Source: Coix lacryma-jobi var. lacryma-jobi (Eukaryota; Streptophyta; Magnoliopsida; Poales; Poaceae). From it: a stretch of DNA of 64,000 nucleotides. A program made the position numbers and the translations under genes. Below are positions 48,257 through 58,945 of the stretch, in pieces. How positions within the stretch are numbered: position 1 is the stretch's first letter; the number at the start of each line of letters is the position of its first letter. Location of the stretch: the NCBI GenBank assembly GCA_009763385.1, contig CM019822.1, positions 7,596,127-7,660,126 on the forward strand, read 5' to 3'. The notes below the pieces were generated by a model. That model did no database searches and was not told where the DNA came from. It was given only the letters and a program-made list of their open reading frames with translations.

Positions 48257-48592
48257 TGTCAAGGGCACCGAAACCCTGGCTGGCCGGACCGCGGCTACGT
48301 AGCTCGTAGCCGTCAGCCGTCTTCTCCGGTGAGGTTATACCCCTCTACCGCAGGCTTAACAGAAGAGAGGATAATTAGGATAACTTTCTTGCTTGATTCG
48401 TTTGTCTCCCGATTACAAGTATAAATAGCCAAGGACCAACCGAAATAGGAAGGCACTCCTAAATTTTAGGAATTAAAATAACTAATCTTAACCTTCTAAA
48501 CTTAGCCGCTGAAAGCTGATCCCGCGTGCTCAGCCGCGCGGCGGACATCGCAGGCGCGCCTGCGCCTGGCATAGGCCCGCCCGTACATGACA
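48257..48592 (-). mobile_element. 5' LTR of the Reina element
   Basis: Same ends as its partner. TATTTATA on the minus strand (48415-48427 region, CTATTTATACTTG) is the likely TATA box. Confidence 0.92.
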
Positions 48593-48950
48593 CCAACAGC
48601 AGAGGAGTCGAATGGCTTACGAAGCTCCTTGGGAAGATTCGAGCGCGCGGGGAGCCACCACTGGACCAAGGAGGCTGAGTGTCCGGGGCGAGGTCCGAGC
48701 GCCCAACCCGCTGAAGCAGACGAGCCCACACCTCGCGCGAGAACGGGCAGGAGACGAGCAGGTGATCCTACGTTTCCCGTTCCTGGTCGCAGAGAGCGCA
48801 CGTGGCGTCCGGCTGCAGTCCATGGTGATGCCGTCTGTCCGCCGTCCAAAGCCGGCGATGGAGAACCAGCCAGAAGAAAAACCTCGAACACCACAGCTCT
48901 GGATGGAATGTGGCGTTCCCCCTCCTACTATGGCTCTCACTTCTCTGTCT

Positions 48951-49971
48951 GTGTCTGGACACCACACAGCTCCTATACACACCTTGATTCTGTTAACCTT
49001 ATGGATTAGTATTTGGAAGTGGCACAACGACGGCATCGTGTTTGACAAGATCACACATATTCCAAGCTCGGTGTAGCTGAACTCTTGCTTGTAATCTTGC
49101 CCCTGTACCCCGAACAAACAATTAATTATACTGTTTGGTTTAGGCCACTCGTTGCTGTGCTTGCCACCATGCGACATGCCTTTTGTGTACAAAAAATGTC
49201 CCTTTATAATGTGCAATTTTGCTCTTATATTTTACAGTCCATGTGCCAGAAGTGGTTCGTTTTTTTTATACTATATCTTCGTCTTCGTCTAGAAAAACAC
49301 AGGTTGTACTCACTATTCAGTGCGCCATCGGAAATGTTGACTTCAAATATAGGATACTCGAGATTTTTTTTTTTGGGATGTTGTCCGGATATTGGACTCC
49401 AGTAGTCAACTAGTCAGTCATATGGCTTGAAAACCAATTTTATCGGATGTTTCAATTCTAATTAAGCTCAGTATGTAAATTTTAAAAATGGCACCCCTTC
49501 GCATACTGCGACACAGGCACGGTGGAGGTAGCGGTGCGATGTGTTGGCGAATTGGACGAGGCAAAGGCAAAGGAGAATTTATCGTATTTGCCTTAACTGG
49601 GCTGGGCCATTTCCGCGGTCTGCCCGGAACTCCTGAATACGTGTATTGTGATTTATCGTATTTTTTGAGAGGGAATTTATATTTTTCCCATACATTGCTT
49701 TCTTACGCTATTTCAATTTCAATACAACGACGGTCTTTGAGCAAAATCATGCCAGCGGTTTGTACCTCGAGGCCGTCCGCGCGCAGTCCACGGCGGTGCT
49801 AACGCAGGACCGACCATCTATCTGATCGATGTGCGTGGCTGGCCGCATTGCGCGCCGTCAAGCAGGATGGTGCTCGGGCTCGACGGGACGGGGTCCACGG
49901 CCGCCTTCGCCGTCACCGAGATTGGCAGATCGTCGGCGTGCCCAGATCCAAGCGCACCGAGCAGGTGCAGC
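48951..49971. other. No confident gene
   Basis: AT-rich to 49780. GC-rich 49780-49971 holds a plus-strand open stretch from ATG at 49869 (MVLGLDGTGSTAAFAVTEIG) that runs into the next LTR at 49972. It could be the 5' end of a gene cut by that LTR, but I recognise no family. Confidence 0.35.
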
Positions 49972-52900
49972 TGTGACGGAACCTTCTGGATTATTAGGGC
50001 CCACGTGTACCTATCCTTGTCCTACGGACCTCGGATAGCCATACACTGTGCCCAATAGCCCAAAAGACCCACCACGTGTCATCGGGTAACCCGACTCATC
50101 CACGTTTCCTTACACCCCCAGGATCATTGCAAGAGTCATCGCAGTATTACAACGTTTCACATATAATATACATCAGAGAATAAAAGAGCGGAAGTATTAC
50201 ACCATAAGTTTTACAAACCAGTTGTTCAAACTCACGTCATTATTACAAACCATAGTTTTAAACTTTACCCTAGGTAGTGGAAGTAGCATTAATAAAACTG
50301 TATTTCACACAAACAACCCCGCCTAAGGGTTGCATTACTCCTCCCCGGACACATCCTCCTCAACGACGGTCACGCAACAAGCCTCGAAACAAGGCTGCTC
50401 GTGAACGTCACCTGCAACAGTGGATTAACAAATCTTGAGTACAAAGGTACTCAACAAGACTGACCCGACAAGAGAAGAGAAGAACAGGTATGCTGGCTTG
50501 GGTAGGCTCAACAGTATTTTTCATTTGCATAAAAGCTTACTAAAGTAGTTCTAGATCCAAATTTTACTTAATCATTTGAATACTTAACAAGAACTGAAAG
50601 TAAATCATTAGTGAGAGAGCATCATTATTCTTTCTTAAACCAAAACCATTTTCATTCTACGGTGCGGGTCGAAAGATTGAGTCTCCTTAACCGAGGAGCA
50701 CGACGATTCGAATCGATTCAACCAGATCTGGGAGTTTTCCACGATCATACGATATATGTAGACCCGTGATCACACATATACCAACCCCAACCTCGGATCC
50801 TCCAAACAAGACCGGTCCGCGCCACCCGAGAGTACTTGTACACCTCCAATCCGGGACTTCGACCCACGAGGGTAGCTAGTACTCCCGCCATCTCTCCACT
50901 CCCAGTGTGCGATTAGCCGTTCTCATTTAAGAACCACCAAGGCAGGGCTTACCGTAGCATATGATCGGTACTTCACAGTTTCTCAATCTAGCAGGCCAAC
51001 AACGGTTAACCCTAATCGACACATCCGGGTTACCCTGCATCTAATCCAAGGATCGACGCAGGTGCCCGTCTGGTCTTAACCATCATTCTTTCTCGTTATC
51101 ATTCCAAGACGATAAGTATCAAAACATTTATCGGGAGCGTGAGAAAGCAAGGCTGAGCATTTCTATCCTTTGCATAAAGCAGGTATCAAGGAATGATATA
51201 TCGATAACAAGGTTGATCATGCATCAACAGGTTTAAAGCATTTATTTGATAAACATTTAATGCATCAGGTTATCGAAAGTAAGTGTAATTGTAAATCCAA
51301 GGAAATGGTTAAATGAACCGGGGCTTGCCTTCGTTGATCGGGAGAGTCTGGAACTCCTGATAACTTGGGTCAACTAGACACTCTGAACTTTCTGGATCAA
51401 ACTCGCCTGGACACTCAATCACTTCCGAAGCTACACGATAATAGAGTATATGCTTAATGAGATGCTCATGTCATGATCATGGTAAGAATGGAAATTTACA
51501 CTTGACTTGCAACAACTTGCCTCCACGGTAAAGTTGCAAACCAACAAAACTAACTTATAAACATACATGGTTACAAAGAGTGAATCTTACCTACATCAAC
51601 CAGCAGATCAAGATAATTCACTTATCTTAACCTTTTAAAACTACTCAAAAGAACTTGGGTTTTATGTTTTATAACATTATTTAACCATAAAGAAAGCAAT
51701 TTTAATTAGCCGAAAATAAGTTGTGCAGCTAACTATGTTCAAATTAGTTCAAACTTGGTACACAGATTGGTTATGATTCAAAAAGTGCACAAAATAAATT
51801 TCAGCATTTTTGGAGTTAAACTTGATTTTATAAAAATCATTGAAGGCTTATTTAAGAATTAAGAGGCATAATTTTTACTGTAAAACAAAATACAGAAACA
51901 TGTACATATTATATTTTTCATAAAAACTACACATTTCATAGAACATGCACAAAAATTTTTGGCTCAACAGATTAATTCATACAAAAATAACAACACTAGC
52001 ATTACCATGCACATAATAGGAAAAAGATTAAAACGTTTGGAAACACAAAACCCTTAATGGGCCGAAACTGGCCCGATCGGCCCATCTCCGGCCTACGGCC
52101 TCTGACAGCCGGATCCTAGGTGTTAGCGTCCTCTCTCTCCGCTTCGCGCCGAGGCCAGCGGGTTCTCCGTCTCGCGCCGAGGCCGGCAGATCTCCGCCTC
52201 GCCCGAGGCTAGCGGGTTCTCCGTCTCGCGCCGAGGCCGGCAGATCTCCGCCTCCGCCTCGCCCGAGGCCTTCTCCGCCTCGCCCGAGGCTGGTAGCCGA
52301 AAGCTTCGACCGAACGCGCACTCCCGTCGACCGGCCTCCAACCTCGTTTGGATCTCGCGCATCGATTCCACCTTTCACTATCCCTAGCACCTCACGGTCT
52401 CGTTGAACCTTCAAACTCCCTCCCTCGACCTCTCTCTCTACCCCGACGACGACATAAGCGGACGCGGCGGCACGGCGGCGGCACGCCGGCCAACTGGGAG
52501 CTCTAACGAGCCAACGAACAAGCGCATCAGCACCAGAGGCTCACCACGACTCTAGTGAGCTAGGTCTCCGAGGCTGACGTGGCTCCGAACGGTGATGACG
52601 ACGACAGCGGCGGATCTCAGCGGTGCGGCTCGACGACGACGACCTGTTCCGGCTGAGACAGAGAGAGCCAAGGTCAACGACCTGGTGCTAGAGCAGCAGC
52701 AACAGATAAGGAAGAGAAAACGGGGCTCAGGTGAGGATGATAGGGCTCCGAGCTTGCTGACCACGGTGGCGGCGTCGATGGAGGTGTTCGGGACCGGAGA
52801 CGAAGACGACGACTACTCCGGGCGGCTGCGGGGGCGAGCGAGGCTGCGACCTAGCTCTACGGCTCCGCAACGACGAGGCGAACACGGTGACGCGGTTGAA

Positions 52901-53495
52901 CAGGACGAACGAGCGCTCAGGTGGCCGGCGTAGCTAAGCAGAGGAACGACGGCGACGACGAGCGAGCAGAGGAGAAAGCGAAACACGGAGCTTTCCGTGA
53001 GATAAGAAGGACGAAGGAGAGGGCGGCGGCGTGAAGAACTTGCGCACGCAGCTGCCAAGCAGCTCGCTGGCGCGACGCATGCGCCCCAGCGCAAGCACGG
53101 TTCGAGCGGCGCAGCTCGCTGGCGAGCTCTGGACAGTTCCCCCCCTTTGCACTGTTCCTTGCTCTCTCCCCCTTTCCGAAAACTTAAAATTACTTTTGAA
53201 ATCCAAACTGCACTTCAAGTTTTGCCAACATATGAAATGTAGAGTTTGAAAAGTTGTACGACTTTGCTTTGACACCCTATGGCTAATTTCAACTGGAAAT
53301 AAGTCAAACTGATCAAAACAGTTCAAATCCAAATCAAATTGAAAATTTGAAAAGGGGACAGATTTAGGGTTTTGTATTAGAAGCAAAAATTACTTTTGAT
53401 TTTGCAATAATACTTGAAAAATGGTCAATGTATAAAATGTTCCTTTTGAAATTCTCTACAACTTTTATGTAAACCTCAAACTCAGATTTCAAATT
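49972..53495 (-). mobile_element. Truncated Tekay-like LTR (element D)
   Basis: The plus-strand edge TGTGACGGAACC at 49972 matches that of LTR F; both have GGGCCCACGTG-like sequence just inside, a matching acidic exon (50335-50411) and a GC-rich block. The other end is missing: at 53495/53496 the sequence changes abruptly into a Cassandra LTR that lacks its first five bases. No target duplication can be assigned. 52135-52300 has CTCCGCCTCGCCCGAGGC repeats with a period of about 54 bp. Confidence 0.75.
50335..50411 (-). other. Conserved acidic short exon candidate in LTR D
   Basis: After TTGCAG on the minus strand the frame reads DVHEQPCFEACCVTVVEED, then VSGEE and TAA at 50335. CCVT(I/V)V and the acidic end match the candidate in LTR F although the two LTRs are diverged. 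Confidence 0.5.
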
Positions 53496-53631
53496 CGTCC
53501 CGCCTCCTCGTGACCGGGCCCACTTACATCAGGCAGCTTTCATAGGACCTAGACTATCCCCACAGACCAACACCAGTCTTTTCTGCGCACTTTGTCCTCA
53601 CTCATGCGTACCAGGGAAAGACTTCCGGGTC

Positions 53632-53667
53632 GGTCACCCATCGCTCCAAGCCAAGCACGCTTAACTT
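53632..53667 (-). promoter_or_regulatory. 5S-rRNA-like Pol III internal control region (left LTR)
   Basis: On the minus strand AAGTTAAGCGTGCTTGG (53651-53667) matches the 5S A box and GATGGGTGACC-like sequence (53632-53642) follows as in the 5S IE/C region. The right LTR has the same block around 54215-54255. Known Cassandra LTRs carry this domain; whether it is active here is unknown. Confidence 0.75.
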
Positions 53668-53947
53668 TGGAGTTTTTAGGAGATGTGCTTCCGGAAAAGA
53701 AGTTGCAACTTATTGGTATGAGTATTCTATTAATCCTATTAAGCCCTGAGCCGAGATGTTACAATCTCACCCCCTTAAGAGATCGACGTCCTCGTCGATC
53801 AATCCCAGGCCAGGAACGTCCTCTCTTGGCCACGTCCGTATGCCCAATGCCAGCGCATATGTCATGCTGTGTGACCACTCCGGATCCACACCAGCCATGC
53901 GCACTATGCCTGCGCAACTGCGACACACGCGCCCGTGAAACCGCGAG

Positions 53948-53963
53948 AGTCGGCTCTGATACC
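53948..53963 (-). other. Primer-binding site of the Cassandra TRIM
   Basis: TGGTATCAGAGCCGAC on the minus strand, an exact start for initiator-methionine tRNA priming, a few bases inside the LTR at 53968. Confidence 0.85.
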
Positions 53964-54353
53964 ATTCTGTAACGTCCCGCCTCCTCGTGGCCGGGCCCAC
54001 TTACATCAGGCAGCTTTCATAGGACCTAGACTGTCCCCACAGACCTCTGATCGTCCCCACAGACCAACACCAGACCATTCTGTAACGTCCCGCCTCCTCG
54101 TGGCCGGGCCCACTTACATCAGGCAGCTTTCATAGGACCTAGACTGTCCCCACAGACCAACACCAGTCTTTTCTGCGCACTTTGTCCTCACTCATGCGTA
54201 CCCGGGAAAGACTTCCCGGTCGGTCACCCATTGCTCCAAGCCAAGCACGCTTAACTTTGGAATTTTTAGGAGATGTGCTTCCGGAAAAGAAGTTGCAACT
54301 TATTGGTATGAGTATTCTATTAATCCTATTAAGCCCTGAGCCGAGATGTTACA

Positions 54354-55973
54354 TGTGCATGCTTGGCATCTCGCTGCCCATGCTCAACGTACGACCACCT
54401 TACTACGTATACGGTGCCGACGAGGTCCTGATTCTTTCTTTTTGGTTGGGTATTTGGGCCTGCATCACGTAAGGTCTCTGACTAGCACCGGCCCGGCCGG
54501 TTCCATGGCAACTACTGTAGATCGAGAGCTGGAGGACCGACAGAGATGAGTCATGAAGAACATGTAAACCGACCCATCCCGGACGTGTACGTGCTTTTCT
54601 AACGCGATTACCTATGGGCTTTATAACCGGACCATATGTACAGAGGCCTATATCTATATATATCGAACTATGGACTGTAAAATATAGTATATATGTGTTC
54701 TTTTATACAATTAGAGAAGCTATTTGACTCTAGTTCCTAATGGTGTAGATGCATTGTAGTTTCTGTATTTTGAATAATTCTTGAAGATGTTTGAATATTT
54801 ATCATAGCGTCGTGTTATTATTATTAATTAGTTTATGCAAGAATATGCTAGCCTACCATTCATTAGTCTTAACAAAAGAGTGTCTCTAACTTCTGGGACT
54901 TTTTTAATAATGAAGAAATTGACCTTCTACACCAATGGAAACACCAATCATCATAGATCGCATGGGAGGCATGCGGCTTTAGCACATGAGCTAACCAAGG
55001 AAACTAACTATGAAGGTATTTGAAACTCTGTAGCAATGGTTCAATTCGGTATTTCGGTATGCAAAGGAGCCCATACCATCACAAATTTGGCCTGCTCATA
55101 GAGTAATGTTCATAGGTTGCACTGTTAAAAAAACCGACATAAAAGTTGTTTTGATTGAAAATAATATATGCATGAAGTATAAATGATACTTATAGGTCCT
55201 ATTTGATAGAGATCCAAAGCTGATTCTCTATTGAATTCAATAGAAACTCTGCCAAACAATGTTTTTTAGAGAGAGGTGATTCTCTATTGATTTTGTAAAG
55301 TGCTTCTTAGATAATCATCTTCTTAGAGAAGCATAATAAGATAGAGCTCTACCAAACTGGCTACTTTTTTTTGGACTGGAATACTTGGCATGGCTACAAG
55401 TGTTTAATTTCCTGCGACAATGTTTGTATGAGTAAGTCTCATGGCGGCCTAGAATTGGTTCTTGAGTTGCAGAACCAATATCTACTCATGAAATATCTGC
55501 CAATGAGGATGCACCGTGGAAGTGGAAGAATTGGATTCTCACATCAGTTTCCGGTGTCAACGATGAACTTTCAACTTACCCCTATTTCCATAACTTATAA
55601 TAGAAATACAAACATTCAAAGACAGAGATAGAGAGAACTGAGAACAAAGACGTCATGGGACCTCAACAAACCTGACAGAACTAACCATCCAAAAAGATTG
55701 AAACCTACTAGAGCAAAAAGCGCCCAACCAAACCTCCTAAACTTCTTGCAACAAAAGCCATGCACAGTCTCACCGACCACAGATAGAATTTAAAAGAGAC
55801 GACACAAGAAAGAGTTAGAAACTTCGGAAAGATAGTACATCGAAATAGCTCACAGGCTGAGACATGACTCAAAATCCCGATAGAACAAAGGACCACGTCG
55901 TCTTTAAGCAGAATCATCTTCTTGCTCTTGATCGTTATTTTGATGTAGGAGCATATTCACCTGCCTCGCAGCC
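54354..55973. other. No gene; one possible MITE
   Basis: AT-rich. 55193-55352 begins GGTCCTATTTGATAGAG and ends GAGCTCTACCAAACTGGC, near-complementary ends of a MITE of about 160 bp. Nothing coding is supported; 55640-55970 looks like an eroded repeat of unknown type. Confidence 0.4.
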
Positions 55974-57060
55974 TGGGTCGAGATGGCGGACTAGAGGGGG
56001 GGTGAATAGTCCTTTCTAAAATTAATCTTACCGGCTAACCGAAACAAATGCGGAATTAAAACTATCGGTCTAGCCAAGACTACACCCCTCTATTTATACT
56101 CTATGACACCTTACAAAAGATCCTAAACAATGCAAATAAGGTGTCGGGCTAGCTAGAGCTCACCTAAACAATCTAGCTTGCAAGGTTACACAAACCTAAG
56201 CAACTAGTACTCAAACACCGGGGAGCTCCTACACAATCTAGTAAGCAAAGCACAAAGCTCCTAAGCTCACTAGCAATGCTCAATAACAAGGCTACACAAG
56301 CTAAATTAGAGAGCTCAACTTAGCTACACAAACTAAGCAATGTGACTAGCAAGACTACAAGTCAACTAGTCACGCAAGAGTGCTACTTCTAGGCTACACA
56401 AGCAAAGAAGGTAATTAGCAAGCTACACAAGCTAACCAATTACAAGAGCAACTACACAAGCACAATATATATGAAAGTAATTACAAGCTTGTGTAAGGGG
56501 AATGCAAACCAACGGGAAGAACAAGGTTGACACGGTGATTTTATCCCGAGGTTCACTTGGTCGCCACCAAGCTAGTCCCCGTTGAGGCAAGCCCAAGGTT
56601 GCCGCTGATCCTCTTGCTAGTGGTGACCCTAAGTCACACTCTCCACGATGGAGTGCTCACCAAGAGCTCTAGCTTCGATCCGGCCGGACCACTTGGCGCT
56701 CTTCGTGCCTCTCTCTACTAGAGTTGCTCTTCGCGATCTCCCGCGGGGCGAGCACAATGCCCCTCACAAAGCTTCTCCGAAGCCACGCACAATCTTCACG
56801 CGGGCTTCACGACGGAGACTCGATCACCAAGCCGTCTAGGAGGTGGCAACCTCCAAGAGTAACAAGCACCACCGGCTTGCAACACGATCACCTAGTGCCA
56901 CTCGATGCTATCTCTCAATGCAACGCACTAGCGATCACTCACTCGATATCGAATCGCACACTAGCAAGCACAAGCGAGTTAGAGGGCTCCCAAGCACATC
57001 CACACCAGCCACCAAGGCTTTGGAGTGCTCAACGCACCGCCCAAGGCCGGCCACCAACGA

Positions 57061-57067
57061 CATTTAT
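57061..57067 (-). promoter_or_regulatory. TATA box of LTR C
   Basis: TATAAAT on the minus strand in GGCTATAAATGTCG, equivalent to GGCTATATATAGTCG in LTR B. Confidence 0.6.
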
Positions 57068-57114
57068 AGCCCCAAGGGCTAACTAGTCGTTGCCCCTTCA
57101 CTGGGCAACCTGCG

Positions 57115-57625
57115 CCACCATCGGACGCTCCGGATCGGGACCATCGGGCCAGCGTCCGATGCTTGGATGCTCGCCATGTGTCCCCCACGTTCAACTTCGG
57201 CCGAGCGATCCCAACGGCTATATTACTTCCTGCGCCAGATAAAGTGGCATCGGACGCGCCGATGCCTAGCATCGGACGCTCTGATGCCTCTGCTCAGAAC
57301 TGCGCAAACTAGCACTCACATCGGACGCACCGAGACTCCAGCATCGGACGCTCGACCCCAGCGTCCGATGACACACCAGAGAGGTTCCAGAGAGGGCAGA
57401 AACACATCGGACGCGTCCGATGGTTCCACATCGAACGCAGGCCAGCGTCCGATGCTCCCTGGAAAGCACGCTCGCGCCACGACACCTGCATCGGACTCTA
57501 CAACAGTGATTCCTCAGCGTCCGTTGCCAGCGTCCGATGCTCCTTCAACATTTGACAGAAACTAGGGTTTACCATCGGACGCTCGGCCCAGCGTCCGATG
57601 CTCCTCGGACCAGCGTCCGATGCTC
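57115..57625 (-). repeat. CATCGGACGC palindrome array upstream of the LTR TATA box
   Basis: About 18 copies of CATCGGACGC or GCGTCCGATG in both orientations. Some pairs form full palindromes, e.g. CATCGGACGCGTCCGATG at 57405-57422, a perfect 18-bp one. Position relative to the TATA matches the CGGTAGTACCG array of LTR B. Confidence 0.88.
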
Positions 57626-58458
57626 CCAGAGCACAACACTTCTCCTCCGAAAACCGATGAATCCTGCCTCGCAGGCTCGACAGGAGGGAGAGGGACTTAT
57701 ACACTAGCTTCTCCCACTTCTCCATGCTTCCTTTCAACACAACTTCTTCTCCAACAACTTGTCCTTTGCAAATGTGCCAACACCACTAAGTGTACAACAA
57801 CATGTGTGTGTGTTAGCATTTTCACAATCAATTCCAAAGGAATTTCACTTGCTCTCACCACGCCACTCGATCCTAGCAACATCGCAAAGTTAGATCGCTC
57901 AAGTGGCACTAGATGACCGATATGCAAACAAGTTTGCTCCTCTTAATAGTACGGCCATCTATCCTAAACCCGGTCATAATCTTCTCTACACACCTATGAC
58001 CGGTGAAATGAAATGCCCTACAAGTATACCTTTGCCTTGCGCATTCCATTCCATCTCGTCCGGTGTTGATGCAACACATGCACCAACCTCTTCATCAAAT
58101 GATATGATCCACTTCATATCATCACATGGCCTCCTTGGTCCATCGATCTTGACATCACTTGCTCTTCACCATCGCTTCGGTCCTTCGGCGCCAAGTCTTT
58201 GCTTAAGCCTCCCGACACTCGGTACCAACGGCTTCAAAGCCTCAACTTGCCCTTCACCTTCGCAACCGGTCCATCAAGCCAAGTCTTGCCTTGATCTTCA
58301 CCATCTTAGCCACATGACCACATGTCATGTTTCATGTTGTCGGGGGTCCACAAAAGGGGTACCCCCAATCAACACAAACAAATAGGTTAAACCTAGAACA
58401 CCAATTAATAACAGACCTAACTAGTCCAACCCCTCGAGGCCTACAACGCTGGCCCACC

Positions 58459-58945
58459 AAGCCAGGCCTCGGGCGAAAGCTCGTTCTCCGTCTCGCCCGA
58501 GCCCTCCAAGCCAGGCCTCGGGCGAAAGCTCGTTCTCCGTCTCGCCCGAGCCCTCCAAGCCAGGCCTCGGGCGAACGCTCGTTCTCCGTCTCGCCCGAGC
58601 CCTCCAAGCCAGGCCTCGGGTGAACGCTCGTTCTCCGTCTCGCCCGAGCCCTCCAAGCCAGGCCTCGGGCGAACGCTCATCCTCCGTCTCGCCCGAGCCC
58701 CCCAAGCCAGGCCTCGGGCGAACGCTCATTCTCCATCTCGCCCGAGCCCTCCAAGCCAGGCCTCGGGCGAACGCTCATTCTCCGTCCTGCCCGAGCCCCC
58801 CAAGCCAGGCCTCAGGCAGATGCTCAATCTCCGTCTCGCCCGAGCCCTCCGAGCCAGGCCTCGGGCTGGCGCTCGTTCTCCGCCTCACCCGAGCCCTCCG
58901 CGTCAGGCCTCGGGCGAGCGCTCCACTACCCTTCAAGCCTCCCGC
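58459..58945. repeat. 49-bp tandem repeat, about 9.5 copies
   Basis: Unit boundaries step exactly 49 bp (58459, 58508, 58557, 58606, 58655, 58704, 58753, 58802, 58851, 58900). Each unit has AGGCCTCGGGCGAA and GTCTCGCCCGAGCCC, an inverted CTCGGGCGA/TCGCCCGAG pair. The last copies diverge. Confidence 0.95.

Larger units (their letters stand above)
39494..48592 (-). mobile_element. Reina-clade Ty3/gypsy chromovirus, complete but dead
   Basis: Both 336-bp LTRs (39494-39829 and 48257-48592) and a perfect CCAAC target duplication (39489-39493, 48593-48597). Without the nested 4-kb LTR the element is about 5.0 kb. Order on the minus strand: LTR, PBS, gag, protease, RT, RNase H, integrase, chromodomain, PPT, LTR. 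The short LTRs, size and chromodomain fit Reina. The LTRs differ at 7 of 336 positions (about 2.1%); at an assumed 1.3e-8 per site per year that is about 0.8 million years. Confidence 0.92.
39127..48950 (-). mobile_element. 5'-truncated LINE (L1-type) split by a chromovirus
   Basis: Minus-strand non-LTR retrotransposon tail. The upstream part (about 48950-48598) encodes a zf-RVT domain: FFFWLVLHRRLWTADRR, CALCDQERET, HLLVSCPFSREVWARL. After the Reina insertion (39494-48597) the frame resumes as SWNLWKERNARVFNG and ends FLHIT plus stop near 39340. The 3' end carries a terminal poly(A), seen as T8 at 39127-39134. The 5' limit is approximate. No RT core is in the window, so this is a typical 5' truncation. 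Confidence 0.8.
53496..54353 (-). mobile_element. Cassandra-type TRIM retrotransposon with 5S-like LTRs
   Basis: LTR at 53496-53763 (first five bases lost) and full LTR at 54081-54353 (273 bp, TGTAACGTCCC to GAGATGTTACA), with a 204-bp internal domain (53764-53967). The internal domain has TGGTATCAGAGCCGAC as PBS on the minus strand and AAGGGGGTGAGAT as PPT. The LTRs contain the 5S rRNA-derived core AAGTTAAGCGTGCTTGG and GATGGGTGACC. No coding capacity, as expected. A 113-bp direct duplication (53968-54080) copies the domain/LTR junction. Confidence 0.88.

Noticed and set aside
52592..52933. 113-codon plus-strand open frame with RKRKRG
   Set aside because: It sits in the GC-rich block of LTR D, antisense to its orientation, with no recognised domain.
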